From Flavobacteriales bacterium (GTDB lineage Bacteria > Bacteroidota > Bacteroidia > Flavobacteriales_D > Sanyastnellaceae), in NCBI GenBank assembly GCA_029242765.1, contig JAQWTJ010000038.1, forward strand, positions 91,467-155,466: a stretch of DNA of 64,000 bases, in the 5' to 3' direction. The stretch's first letter is position 1, and each line of letters opens with the position of its first letter. Position numbers and translations under genes: made by a program. Below the pieces are notes generated by a model. The model was given only the letters and a program-made list of their open reading frames with translations, did not search any database and was not told the DNA's origin. Below, piece by piece: positions 34,380 to 43,971 of this stretch.

Positions 34380-36368
34380 TCAGTCGAGCGTCTTCAAGGA
34401 AGGCTTGTTGTTGCGTTGTGTAGGCGTATGATTATTGTTTGTGAATGTTGCAAGCTCCTTTTTAAGGAATTTGACAAATGGATCCGGGTCGGGGTCGTAG
34501 CCGGCTGTTCCACCGATATGCTCACCGTTTAAATCAATCAATGCGTAGAAGGGCTGCGCGTTGGTTCCGAAGCGGTCCGCCTGCATATAGCTCCACTTTT
34601 TGCCTATGGTTCTGATTTTGAAGGATTTTCCACCGTAAGTCTCATCGCGATAGTCCGCCTCGTCAAGTTTCGTTCGCTCATCCACGTATAAGGAAACCAA
34701 AATCACGTCATTGTTCAGCATGTTGGCCACGCGCGGGTCAGTCCACACCTGCTCTTCCATTTTTCGACAATTCACGCAGGCCCAACCCGTGAAATCCAAT
34801 AGCATCGGCTTGTTCTGCTCTCGGGCAGCGGCAAGCCCTTCTTCGTAATCGTGGAATTGGGCTTCAACAACGCCGTGACCCATTGAAGAGGATGCACCGC
34901 TGCTGCCGTGACCGCTGCTCAATTCGGAGTAAAACATCGGCGGCGGGAAACCGGCAATCAACTTGACAGGCGCCCCCCACGTGCCGGGCAACATATAGAT
35001 GGCCAGCGTCATGAACACCGCACCGGTGGCCCAGCGTGGAACGCTCATCTTCTCAAGCTTACTGTCGTGTGGAAAGCGCAAAGCGCCGAACATGTACAGC
35101 GCGATGGTCAATGAAATCATCACCCAGATGGCGATGAAGAGCTCGCGTTTGAGCAGGCCCAATTGCAGGACCAAATCCGCATTGCTCAAGAATTTGAAGG
35201 CAAAGCCAATTTCGAGCAGTCCGAGGAACACCTTCACAGTGTTGAGCCAACCTCCGCTTTGGGGAAGTGAGTTCAATAAACCAGGGAAAGCAGCGAAAAA
35301 ACTGAAGGGGATGGCCAACGCCAAAGAGAAACCGAACATCACAGCAATCGGGCCTCCGTAATCTCCGGTGGCCGCTCCGGCGAGCGCGCTTCCGATTAGC
35401 GGGCCGGTGCATGAAAACGACACAATCGCCAAGGTGGCCGCCATGAAGAAAATGCCAATCAACCCGCCTTTGTCAGCTTTGGCGTCCATTTTCCCTGCCC
35501 AACTTTGGGGCAATTGGATTTCAAAAGCACCCAAGAAACTCGCACCGAAAATCACGAGAAGCAGGAAGAGAAAGATGTTGAAGAAGGGGTCTGTGGAGAT
35601 GGCGTTCATCACATCAACACCGAACAAGGCCGTAATCAGTAGCCCCAAGCCGGTGTAAATAACGATGATGCTCAGCCCATAAATTGTGGCATTGCGGATG
35701 CCTTCAGCCTTCGTTTTTGACTGCTTCGTGAAGAAGCTCACCGTCATAGGAATCAAGGGAAACACGCAAGGGGTCAACAGCGCTGCAAAGCCCAAGCCCA
35801 TCCCCAAGAAGAAGAGCATCAAGATGCCGCTGTCCTTATCAGAGGAGCCGTGACCGCCGGTCGTTTCCGGGCAGTATTCCGGCTTTTCACTCGCCGGTAG
35901 GGCATCGCTCAATGCGACTGCGTAGAAGGCGTCGTCCGGAGGCAGGCACTTGCTGTCGTCGCATACCATGAAGTAGGCAGAGCCTTTGATGCTGTCCGGT
36001 GCCGTGCCTTCAAATCGAACGGTCTGCACCCACCGCACATCGCCGGCAAAGAACTTCAAGTCCAACATGAAATTCGGGTCGTAGGCCTCAAGTGGGGTGC
36101 ACTCGGCGGCGATGGTATCGGTCTCAACCCCCTCGGTTTCAAAATAAAACGAGGTGGGGATGGGCCCGTACATCGGATCGACCAGCTGGGAGTAGATGTG
36201 CCAATGTTCTTCGAGCGCGGCGTGGTGCACCAAGTCAAAGGTGCCGTCACCGTTGTCAAATAGGGCACGATCCCATTGGATGGGGTCGTATATCTGAGCG
36301 TCAGCCGAGCCCGATGGAACAGCCCATACAGTGATCGCGAGCAGGGCTGAAAGAATGAACTTCTTCAT
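34380..36368 (-). CDS. dsbD: Thiol:disulfide interchange protein DsbD
   Basis: A 662-residue inner-membrane electron conduit that brings reducing power to periplasmic thiols. Signal peptide FILSALLAITVWAVPSGSADA. The N-terminal bond-corrector domain (residues 25-150) contains YFMVCDDSKCLPPDDAFYAV. A CcdA-like membrane core follows with GLGFAALLTPCVFPLIPMTVSFF and SCTGPLIGSALAG, which hold the two membrane cysteines. A C-terminal thioredoxin domain has the active site WACVNCRKMEEQVW. Length and order are complete. It lies within the minus operon between tilS and gmhA. Confidence 0.94.
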   Translation of the reverse strand: MKKFILSALLAITVWAVPSGSADAQIYDPIQWDRALFDNGDGTFDLVHHAALEEHWHIYSQLVDPMYGPIPTSFYFETEGVETDTIAAECTPLEAYDPNFMLDLKFFAGDVRWVQTVRFEGTAPDSIKGSAYFMVCDDSKCLPPDDAFYAVALSDALPASEKPEYCPETTGGHGSSDKDSGILMLFFLGMGLGFAALLTPCVFPLIPMTVSFFTKQSKTKAEGIRNATIYGLSIIVIYTGLGLLITALFGVDVMNAISTDPFFNIFLFLLLVIFGASFLGAFEIQLPQSWAGKMDAKADKGGLIGIFFMAATLAIVSFSCTGPLIGSALAGAATGDYGGPIAVMFGFSLALAIPFSFFAAFPGLLNSLPQSGGWLNTVKVFLGLLEIGFAFKFLSNADLVLQLGLLKRELFIAIWVMISLTIALYMFGALRFPHDSKLEKMSVPRWATGAVFMTLAIYMLPGTWGAPVKLIAGFPPPMFYSELSSGHGSSGASSSMGHGVVEAQFHDYEEGLAAAREQNKPMLLDFTGWACVNCRKMEEQVWTDPRVANMLNNDVILVSLYVDERTKLDEADYRDETYGGKSFKIRTIGKKWSYMQADRFGTNAQPFYALIDLNGEHIGGTAGYDPDPDPFVKFLKKELATFTNNNHTPTQRNNKPSLKTLD

Positions 36369-36417
36369 AAGGTTTCAAATGCGGGCAGAAGATACGCCGC
36401 CTAGCGCGTGCAGCAGG

Positions 36418-37782
36418 TCACTCGGCTGCTAAGTCTTGTGAAGTTTTGTGCGTAAAGGTGGTGACGCTTCTGGTTTGGGTCGTGATGGCAAATTCAGCAG
36501 AGATTCGCACGCCTACGACCCATGCAATTTTTCCTGCAGATTCCAACACGAGCGTTCCCGCTTTTTGCTCGGCGCTGCAGCCCCGTCGGTTGAGCAAGTC
36601 GCTGACTTTCTGGCTCCCTTCCATGCCGAGCGGGTGGAAGCGATCGCCAGCTTTCCAAGTCCGGAGTTGCAAAGGCCAATCCAACTGCTCACCATCGAGC
36701 TGGGCTGTGCTTGCCGCACAGTCGATGGTCCAATCCGATGCGGTGTTCCAGGTCAAGTGGGCGTTGGCCTCTGGTGCGTTCTTATTCAGCGTTTCAGCTT
36801 GAGGGGCCAACAACTTCATAATTTCTAAGTGATTGCCTTTCACGATCAGCCGATGTGTCGGGCTTTGCAAGGGGGTGTGGGCTTCACGGCGGACGAGTTT
36901 CAACAACAGCTCGTTGTTTTTTGCACCCAGTCCGGTGTGCCGTGCTACGGAATCGGCGGCCAGATGTGGGGTGGCGCTGTCGGTGAAGAGGCGCAACGGG
37001 ATATGCGCGCCTTTTTCGAGCAGTTCATGAAGCGGTGCAAGGGCTGGTAGGGCGGCGCCGTGCGCCTCGGCCGCCAGCACAGCGAGCCGCGCCAAGGGCG
37101 CTTCAAATCCAGGCCGGATATCGCGCATCAGTGGCAGCAACTCATGCCGGATGCGGCTGCGCAAATAGTGGGGGTCGTCGTTGGAGGCGTCTTCACGCCA
37201 GCTCAGGTTATGAGCCTTGAGCGCTGCGATGAGGTCGGCCCGTGTCAGTTCGAGTAGGGGCCTAACCAAGGGGTAGTCGCGCTCATCACTGCGCAAGGCC
37301 ATGCCAGAAAACCCGCGCAAGGATCCGCCCCGCATTAGATGCAACATCCGAGTTTCGAGTTGGTCGTCCGCGTGGTGGGCTGTGAGTACAGCCGCATACG
37401 AGTCGCCTTTGATGGGCGATCCGAGGGTTTGGGCCAACCGACCGAATGCGGCATAGCGCAAATGCCGCGCGGCCTCTTGCACGCCCCCGCCGCGTTGCTG
37501 TGCCTCCTCTGCTGCATCGACTTGGACAAGGTGAAAAGGGACGCTGTTCTCCTCACAGACGTCGCGGACAAATTCGGCGTCTTTGAGGCTGGCTTCACCT
37601 CGGAGCCCGTGCTCCACATGCACCACGGAAAAATCACGCGCCCGCAATGGGTCCTTGCGTAAGTTGCAACAGGCGTGCAGCAACGCCATGGAATCAGCGC
37701 CTCCAGAAACGCCCAACAGCAGGTGCTGATCTCGCGGAACTTCCGAGCGCTCCAAAGCCGATTCGATGGCGTTTTCAAGCAT
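36418..37782 (-). CDS. tilS: tRNA(Ile)-lysidine synthase
   Basis: Modifies the CAU anticodon of minor tRNA-Ile to lysidine so that it reads AUA. From ATG 37782 the protein has 454 residues; the ORF track extension overlaps pabB. The PP-loop LLLGVSGGADSMALLHACCN (SGGxDS) and VVHVEHGLRGE, LTAHHADDQLETRMLHLMRG are diagnostic. The C-terminal part has WTIDCA and AGDRFHPLGMEGSQKVSDLL, the tRNA-binding TilS_C region. Its start overlaps the end of pabB by eight bases. Confidence 0.94.
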   Translation of the reverse strand: MLENAIESALERSEVPRDQHLLLGVSGGADSMALLHACCNLRKDPLRARDFSVVHVEHGLRGEASLKDAEFVRDVCEENSVPFHLVQVDAAEEAQQRGGGVQEAARHLRYAAFGRLAQTLGSPIKGDSYAAVLTAHHADDQLETRMLHLMRGGSLRGFSGMALRSDERDYPLVRPLLELTRADLIAALKAHNLSWREDASNDDPHYLRSRIRHELLPLMRDIRPGFEAPLARLAVLAAEAHGAALPALAPLHELLEKGAHIPLRLFTDSATPHLAADSVARHTGLGAKNNELLLKLVRREAHTPLQSPTHRLIVKGNHLEIMKLLAPQAETLNKNAPEANAHLTWNTASDWTIDCAASTAQLDGEQLDWPLQLRTWKAGDRFHPLGMEGSQKVSDLLNRRGCSAEQKAGTLVLESAGKIAWVVGVRISAEFAITTQTRSVTTFTHKTSQDLAAE

Positions 37783-39106
37783 TCCGATTCCTTTCCATTG
37801 TTGTGTTTTGGGCCAATCCCCCGAGCAAGGTACGGGCTTTGAGCAGGCACTCTTCCCATTCGCTTTCGCGCTGAGAATTGGTCGTGATAGCGCCGCCGGA
37901 TTGGACTGAAAAACGCCGGGAATTGTGGTCAATTAATGCGGTTCTAATCACCACAGCTAAATCGAAATCTCCCTTCGGATCGGCCCAACCCAAGGCCCCT
38001 GAATACAGCCCTCTCTGGGTTTTTTCATACGTGGAAATCAGCTCCATTGCCCGCTCCTTCGGGGCGCCGGTCATGCTCCCCATAGGAAATGTTGCGCGCA
38101 GGATTTGAGCCATTCCTGTGCCCTGTTCAACTTCGCACTCGACCGTTGAAATCATCTGGTGCACGTTCTTGAAACTGCGGATACCGCACAACTCGGTCAC
38201 CGCCACGGATTTTGCAAGGGCCACTCGGCTCATGTCATTGCGCACCAAATCGGTGATCATCACATTTTCTGCGCGCTCTTTCGGGTCGCTCTTTAGCCGC
38301 TCGATGGCCTCACAGTCCTGAGCTTCGTCGGCTCCTCGGGGAGCGGTCCCTTTGATGGGGCTGCTTAACAAGCGATTTGCGCTTCGGCTCAAGAATCGCT
38401 CAGGACTGGCGCACAATATGGCCTTGTTGTTATGGCTGCACCACGCAGCATGAGGCGGACGGGTGGCTTCTACAATAGCGGCAAAGGCGCCGCCTTCATC
38501 GATGTCAGCGGTCCCACTTTGCGACGTGCACAGGTTCAATTCGTACACATCGCCCCTTTGAATATGGGATTGAACCTCATCAAAGGCTTGGCCATAAAGC
38601 GGTTGATCGAGCGTTGCGTTGACGTGTAGCTTCTCAACGGTCTTTCCTGTGTCGGAGGCTTGGATCGGATGTCGAATGGCCGCCTCAGCTGAGGCGGCGA
38701 AGGGGTGGTCGCCTCCGGCCAGCACTTCAATTTCAGCTGTTGTGCCCACGCCGTCAAACTTCAGTAGCACCTTGGGTTCAAACCAGTGGATTGCCGGCAG
38801 CACGACGGCGGCCTTCGGCAACTCGCCCGTCTCCACAGCACCCCCTGGTTGACGACATCCCTCGGACCAACCTTGCTCGTAGCTAATCCAACCAAAAGTC
38901 CGGCCTTCACTTCGCGCAATGAACTTCTCGAGCGCATCGAACCCGCCTACAAGCGGTGCGCGCATCGTCAAGCTCCGCTTCACCCCGACGGCCAACCAAC
39001 CGTGGATACAATGCCCCCGGGCGTCCATCAGCAACCACGGCTGTCCATCACTCACGCCTGCGCGCAAGCTCGTTAGATTCGGAACCGCAATCGCTGCGTC
39101 TGTCAT
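37775..39106 (-). CDS. pabB: Aminodeoxychorismate synthase component I-like
   Basis: Chorismate-binding enzyme of folate synthesis (amination of chorismate toward 4-aminobenzoate). The 443-residue protein shows the ADC-synthase/anthranilate-synthase fold: YELNLCTSQSG, ILCASPERFLSR, SSPIKGTAPRGADEAQD, NVMITDLVRNDMSRVA, FPMGSMTGAPKERAMELISTYE and GLYSGALGW. I call pabB rather than trpE because no trpG or other trp gene is adjacent and the motifs are PabB-like, but the two families are close. It lies two bases after lpd and overlaps tilS. Confidence 0.85.
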   Translation of the reverse strand: MTDAAIAVPNLTSLRAGVSDGQPWLLMDARGHCIHGWLAVGVKRSLTMRAPLVGGFDALEKFIARSEGRTFGWISYEQGWSEGCRQPGGAVETGELPKAAVVLPAIHWFEPKVLLKFDGVGTTAEIEVLAGGDHPFAASAEAAIRHPIQASDTGKTVEKLHVNATLDQPLYGQAFDEVQSHIQRGDVYELNLCTSQSGTADIDEGGAFAAIVEATRPPHAAWCSHNNKAILCASPERFLSRSANRLLSSPIKGTAPRGADEAQDCEAIERLKSDPKERAENVMITDLVRNDMSRVALAKSVAVTELCGIRSFKNVHQMISTVECEVEQGTGMAQILRATFPMGSMTGAPKERAMELISTYEKTQRGLYSGALGWADPKGDFDLAVVIRTALIDHNSRRFSVQSGGAITTNSQRESEWEECLLKARTLLGGLAQNTTMERNRNA

Positions 39107-39108
39107 CG

Positions 39109-40524
39109 CTAAACGTGCAAGGCGCGGTTGCCCGTCGCCGCCAAGGCCGCTTCTTTGATCGCTTCAGAGAACGTTGGGTGCGCGTGGCACATCCGAGAAA
39201 TATCTTCGGCTGTGGCTCGGTAAGTCATGGCGACCACCGCCTCGTGAATCATGTCCGCAGCGCGTGCGCCCACCATGTGAACGCCGAGTATTTCGTCCGT
39301 GGTGGCGTCCACCAACACCTTAATTAGTCCGTCGGTGTCCATGCTCGCCCGGGCTCGGCCGCTCGCTTTGAACGGAAAGCTGCCCACGCGGTACTCCACG
39401 CCAGCGGCCTTTAACTCCTCTTCACTGCGCCCCACGGCAGCAACTTCTGGCCAAGTGTACACCACGCCCGGAATCAAGTTGTGGTCGATTTGCGGCTTCT
39501 GTCCGGCCATATGTTCCACCGCATAGACGCCTTCCTCCTCGGCCTTGTGCGCAAGCATGGCTCCGGCCACCACATCACCGATAGCGTAAATCGTCGGCAC
39601 TGAAGTTTGCAAGTCTGCATTGACTTCGATGCGTCCGCGATCATCACAAGTAATTCCGACCGCACCCAAGCCCAGCCCACCGGTGTACGCTTTGCGCCCC
39701 ACGGCCACGAGGCAGTAGTCAGCTTTGAAGGTCTGTTCTACGCCTTTTTTGTCGTCGGCCAGCACCGTCACATTGCGCGCAGCACCTTTTACACTTTTCA
39801 CGGCGTGGCCCAGATGCAGTTTCATACCAAGCTTTTTCAGCGAACGTCCGAGTTCTTTCCCAAGCGTCCTGTCCATCGTGGGTAAAATAGCATCCTGATA
39901 CTCAATTACATGGACCTCCGTTCCAAGCCTCGCATAAACCGATCCCAATTCCAAACCGATCACCCCGCCGCCGATTACTACCAACTTTTTAGGCAAGCTT
40001 TTCAGTGATAGCGCTTCGGTTGAAGTGATGATGCGCTTCCCGTCGGGCTTGGCGAAGGGGAGGTCGGCCACCACAGAACCTGTGGCAATCAAAATCTTAC
40101 CGGCCTTTACGTCCACAGTTCCGCCCGACTTTTTCCCACCCGACTTCGCAACGCGCACCGTGCTCGCATCCAAGATCGAGCCCGCACCCTTCAAAACGTC
40201 GATACCGTTCTTGTCCATCAAAAAATCAATCCCGGCAACCGTTTGGTCGACCACCTCTTGCTTGCGCGCGATCATCTGAGAAAAATCGAGCTTCAATGCG
40301 TCCACTTTAATTCCGTGCTCAGCAAACTGGTGCTGGGCTTGGTGGTAGTGTTCAGAGCTGTCCAGCAGCGCTTTAGAGGGAATGCATCCCACATTCAAGC
40401 ACGTCCCACCGAGCGTTTCATTCTTCTCAACGAGGGCAGTTTTCATGCCAAGTTGAGCTGCGCGAATGGCGGCAACATAGCCTCCGGGGCCGGATCCGAT
40501 TACAACGAGGTCGTAGCTTTTCAT
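39109..40524 (-). CDS. lpd: Dihydrolipoyl dehydrogenase (E3)
   Basis: FAD enzyme reoxidising the lipoyl groups of the 2-oxo acid dehydrogenases and the glycine cleavage system. ATG 40524 gives 471 residues. It has the FAD motif YDLVVIGSGPGGYVAAIRAAQ, the redox-active disulfide GGTCLNVGCIPSKALL, the NAD motif KLVVIGGGVIGLELGSVY, and the C-terminal His-Glu base HAHPTFSEAI. A perfect -7 box lies six bases upstream of the start. It is the first gene of a six-gene minus operon and serves SucA/SucB, encoded in another unit at 45-49 kb. Confidence 0.96.
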   Translation of the reverse strand: MKSYDLVVIGSGPGGYVAAIRAAQLGMKTALVEKNETLGGTCLNVGCIPSKALLDSSEHYHQAQHQFAEHGIKVDALKLDFSQMIARKQEVVDQTVAGIDFLMDKNGIDVLKGAGSILDASTVRVAKSGGKKSGGTVDVKAGKILIATGSVVADLPFAKPDGKRIITSTEALSLKSLPKKLVVIGGGVIGLELGSVYARLGTEVHVIEYQDAILPTMDRTLGKELGRSLKKLGMKLHLGHAVKSVKGAARNVTVLADDKKGVEQTFKADYCLVAVGRKAYTGGLGLGAVGITCDDRGRIEVNADLQTSVPTIYAIGDVVAGAMLAHKAEEEGVYAVEHMAGQKPQIDHNLIPGVVYTWPEVAAVGRSEEELKAAGVEYRVGSFPFKASGRARASMDTDGLIKVLVDATTDEILGVHMVGARAADMIHEAVVAMTYRATAEDISRMCHAHPTFSEAIKEAALAATGNRALHV

Positions 40525-40530
40525 GGTTCC

Positions 40531-40538
40531 CAAAGGTA
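40531..40538 (-). promoter_or_regulatory. lpd: -7 box of lpd, six bases from the start codon
   Basis: TACCTTTG on the minus strand is a perfect TAnnTTTG. The ATG begins six bases after it, so a transcript starting at the usual distance would have almost no leader. No TTG is seen 17-23 bases upstream. Confidence 0.5.
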
Positions 40539-40612
40539 GTGAGCGCGGGATGCCTTTCCTTTGCCGATTGCGCGGAAGATTCAAATCTGTCAATTCCGCC
40601 GCGACCTCGCAG

Positions 40613-43060
40613 ATGTGGACCCGATTGGCAACGTTTATTTTGCGCCGCAGAGCGCCTCTCCTCATTGCTTTAGCAATCATTACTGGGCTGATGGCGTGGA
40701 AGGGGCAGGATGCGCGGTTGATGTACAAGTTCGGCGGATTGCTGCCAGATGATGATCCGACGTTTGTTGATTATCAGGAGTTTCTATCCCAATTCGGAGA
40801 AGAAGACAACGTTGTCGCCTTGGGTGTTGATGGTGATAAAATTGGTCAACTGGATATTTTCCAAGCCTGGTGGACTCTCAACACGGAGATCGATGAGATG
40901 ACAGTCCGGGTGGACTCGGCGGGGTCTTCGGGGAAGGTGAGCCATCACATATCGGTGGCCGATAGTATTTTCGGATTGCGCAGCGCGGCATTATTGATCC
41001 GTGATGATGAGTTCAAGCGCTTTCGTTTCGAACGCTTGGTTCCGACTCTGCCTGTCGAGCAATCTGAACTGGACAGCATTTGGACCCGATTGAAATCCCA
41101 ACCTTTTTACGAGGGGCTCCTGTTCAAAGAAGGCGCTTCAAATGTTTCGCTGCAGTTGATTTATGTCAACCCTCTGTTATTCAATTCGGACAATCGCGGA
41201 GACTGCATTACCGAGTTGGTTGGGGCCGTCGAGCGTTTTGAGGCAGCCACAGGGGTCGACGTTCACATCAGCGGCCTGCCCTTCATCCGCACTGAAGTCA
41301 CCCAACGTATCAAGGGGGAAGGGATTTTGTTTGTGATACTCGCTGCAGCGGTGACCGCCTTCTTGCTGCTGCTGTTCTTCCGAAGTTTCCTGGTTATGGC
41401 TGTCAGCCTGCTCGTGGTGGGCACAGGTGTGGCGTTCTCGCTCGGGACAATCGCCTTGTTTGACTACCCCATTACAGCGTTGATGGGTTTGATTCCACCG
41501 TTGATGATTGTAATCGGGGTGCCCAATTGCATTTATTTACTCAACAAGTACCACGCCGAATACAAACGCCATGGCAACAAGGCGCGTTCCCTGACGCGCG
41601 TGGTGCAAAAGGTGGGCAATGCCACGTTCATGACGAACACGACCACGGCATTGGGGTTTGCCGCATTCATCTTCACAGATAGCGACATCCTCAAGCAGTT
41701 CGGGGTGGTGGCCTCGATCAATATCATGGCGGTTTTCGTCATCAGCATCCTCATCATTCCGGCCGTTTTTAGCTGGTTGCCCGCACCTCGCCCGCGTCAA
41801 ATTGGCCATCTCGACCGCCAGTGGGTGTTCCAGGTCGTGAGCCGTTTGGAACTGTTGGTGCTGAACCATCGCAGGGCTGTGTATTGGACGACGGTGCTCG
41901 TGTTGATTGTCGGCGGTTACGGCATTTCGCAGGTGCACATTACGGGAAATATTGCCGATGATTTGCCCCGCGAGGACACCATCATCCAAGACCTCCGCTG
42001 GTTCGAAACAGAGTTCGGTGGCGTGATGCCGTTCGAGGTCATCATCCACACAGATAAGCCTGGCGCGGTCACCCAATTGAGCTTTTTGAAAAAATTGGAG
42101 CGCCTCCAAAAGGTGCTTGCTCAAGAGCCGAATATTTCTAAATCAGTTTCCCTTGCCGATGGTTTGAAGCTTGCGCGTCAGGGGTTTTATCAGGGAAATC
42201 CAGCCAAATTTGGGCTTCCCAACCGCCGTGATCAGAGTTTCATGGCGCCTTACCTCAAGGGCGACATCGGACTCAGCGGACAAAGTCGATACGTAGATGT
42301 CGATCGCAGTCGAACGCGCATCTCGGCTCAAATTGCGGACATCGGGACCCACGAAATGACAGACTTGCTCAGTCGCTTGCGTCCGCAAATCGACGAAATT
42401 TTTCCTCCTGAGAAGTACCGCGTGGTTACTACCGGGACCAGTGTTGTCTTTGTGGAGGGCACCAATTATTTGGTGCACAACCTGTTCACTTCGTTGGCCC
42501 TTGCCATTTTCGTTATCGCTTTGGGTATGGCCATTTTGTTCGGCAGCACACGTATGGTGGCCATCTCTTTGTTGCCCAACTTGATTCCGCTGGTGTTTAC
42601 GGCTGCCGTCATGGGCTACTTCAGCATCGGGCTCAAGCCCAGCACACTGCTCGTCTTCTCAATCGCCTTTGGCATTTCCATCGACGACACCATTCACCTG
42701 CTGGCAAAATACCGCCAAGAGCTCGACCTCACAGGTTGGAACATGCGTGAGGCGGTGTTGGTCGCCGTGCGGGAGACGGGCGTATCGATGATGTACACTT
42801 CAATTGTGCTGTTCTTTGGCTTTTTGATGTTCGCTGCATCTGACTTTGAGGGCACCCGCGCCTTGGGCGTGCTGGTGAGCGCTACACTTCTTGTGGCGAT
42901 GTTGGCGAATTTGGTGCTGCTGCCGTCGTTGTTGTTGGGATTTGAGAGATATATCACCGCGAAGACCTTCCACGAACCGCTCTTGGAAATCCTCGATGAA
43001 GAGGAGGACGTGGATTTGGAGGAGTTGATGGTGGGTGAGCATCCGGGGCACCGTGAGTGA
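40613..43060 (+). CDS. RND/MMPL-family transporter
   Basis: An inner-membrane exporter of 815 residues from ATG 40613; the ORF track extension is not family-like and reaches into the lpd start. Two MMPL-type halves are seen. Each has a large periplasmic loop after the first helix (LLIALAIITGLMAWKGQ; RRAVYWTTVLVLIVGGYGISQ) and then a bundle of hydrophobic segments (GILFVILAAAVTAFLLLLFF, AVSLLVVGTGVAFSLGTIALF; LALAIFVIALGMAILFGSTRMV, FGISIDDTIHLLAKYRQE). The conserved GDD-like FGISIDD in the second half is expected for proton coupling. Members move lipids, hopanoids or hydrophobic compounds; the substrate cannot be told. The C-terminus is an acidic tail, DEEEDVDLEELM. Confidence 0.9.
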   Translation: MWTRLATFILRRRAPLLIALAIITGLMAWKGQDARLMYKFGGLLPDDDPTFVDYQEFLSQFGEEDNVVALGVDGDKIGQLDIFQAWWTLNTEIDEMTVRVDSAGSSGKVSHHISVADSIFGLRSAALLIRDDEFKRFRFERLVPTLPVEQSELDSIWTRLKSQPFYEGLLFKEGASNVSLQLIYVNPLLFNSDNRGDCITELVGAVERFEAATGVDVHISGLPFIRTEVTQRIKGEGILFVILAAAVTAFLLLLFFRSFLVMAVSLLVVGTGVAFSLGTIALFDYPITALMGLIPPLMIVIGVPNCIYLLNKYHAEYKRHGNKARSLTRVVQKVGNATFMTNTTTALGFAAFIFTDSDILKQFGVVASINIMAVFVISILIIPAVFSWLPAPRPRQIGHLDRQWVFQVVSRLELLVLNHRRAVYWTTVLVLIVGGYGISQVHITGNIADDLPREDTIIQDLRWFETEFGGVMPFEVIIHTDKPGAVTQLSFLKKLERLQKVLAQEPNISKSVSLADGLKLARQGFYQGNPAKFGLPNRRDQSFMAPYLKGDIGLSGQSRYVDVDRSRTRISAQIADIGTHEMTDLLSRLRPQIDEIFPPEKYRVVTTGTSVVFVEGTNYLVHNLFTSLALAIFVIALGMAILFGSTRMVAISLLPNLIPLVFTAAVMGYFSIGLKPSTLLVFSIAFGISIDDTIHLLAKYRQELDLTGWNMREAVLVAVRETGVSMMYTSIVLFFGFLMFAASDFEGTRALGVLVSATLLVAMLANLVLLPSLLLGFERYITAKTFHEPLLEILDEEEDVDLEELMVGEHPGHRE

Positions 43061-43096
43061 AGAGTGTAGAGCATGGAAAGACTGTAAATTGGAGGC

Positions 43097-43966
43097 ATGA
43101 AAGGAATCATACTCGCCGGCGGAAGCGGCACCCGACTCTGGCCCATCACCCAGGCGATCAGCAAGCAATTGATGCCTATCTACGACAAGCCGATGATTTA
43201 TTATCCGCTGTCAACGTTGATGGTCAGCGGGATTCGCGAGATTTTAATCATCTCCACTCCGCATGACTTGCCCGGTTTCCAGCGTCTTCTCGGCGATGGG
43301 TCACAGTGGGGCTGCTCTTTCAGTTACGTCGAACAAAAAGTTCCCAACGGGCTGGCCCAGGCTTTTGTGCTCGGGGCTGACTTCATCGGCGATGACAAGG
43401 TGGCCTTGGTGCTGGGCGACAACATTTTTTATGGCCAGGGCTTCGGCCGCATTTTGCGCAACAACACCGATGTGGAAGGCGCTATGGTCTACGCCTACCA
43501 CGTGGCTGACCCCGAACGATACGGCGTGGTGGAGTTCGGTGAAGATGACAAAGTGTTGAGTATTGAGGAGAAACCTGCTTCTCCCAAATCCAATTTTGCC
43601 GTTCCCGGACTTTATTTCTACGACAATCAAGTCGTGGAAATCGCACGAAATTTGAAGCCCTCGTCACGCGGCGAATATGAAATCACAGACATCAATCGCA
43701 CCTATTTGGAGCGCGACGCCCTTTACGTCAGCAAGATCGATCGCGGGACGGCTTGGCTCGATACGGGCACCTTCCCTTCTATGATGCAGGCCGCCCAATA
43801 TGTGCAGGTCATTGAGGAACGCCAAGGGCTCAAAATAGCCTGCCTCGAGGAGGTGGCCTGGCGCATGGGTTTCATCGACGCGGACCAGGCCCGAGCTCTG
43901 GCTCAGCCGCTGCTCAAAAGCGGATATGGCCAATACATTATGAGCCAACTCGACGCGCAATCCTAA
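43097..43966 (+). CDS. rfbA: Glucose-1-phosphate thymidylyltransferase
   Basis: First step to dTDP-L-rhamnose: dTTP plus glucose 1-phosphate gives dTDP-glucose. The 289-residue enzyme has the nucleotidyltransferase signature [16 protein letters not shown], then [62 protein letters not shown] and [10 protein letters not shown]. Length is normal. SD-like GGAGG lies just before the ATG. rfbB and rfbC are not in the window; the last enzyme of the pathway is found as a fusion at 57548. Confidence 0.95.
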   Translation: MKGIILAGGSGTRLWPITQAISKQLMPIYDKPMIYYPLSTLMVSGIREILIISTPHDLPGFQRLLGDGSQWGCSFSYVEQKVPNGLAQAFVLGADFIGDDKVALVLGDNIFYGQGFGRILRNNTDVEGAMVYAYHVADPERYGVVEFGEDDKVLSIEEKPASPKSNFAVPGLYFYDNQVVEIARNLKPSSRGEYEITDINRTYLERDALYVSKIDRGTAWLDTGTFPSMMQAAQYVQVIEERQGLKIACLEEVAWRMGFIDADQARALAQPLLKSGYGQYIMSQLDAQS

Positions 43967-43971
43967 TTGCT

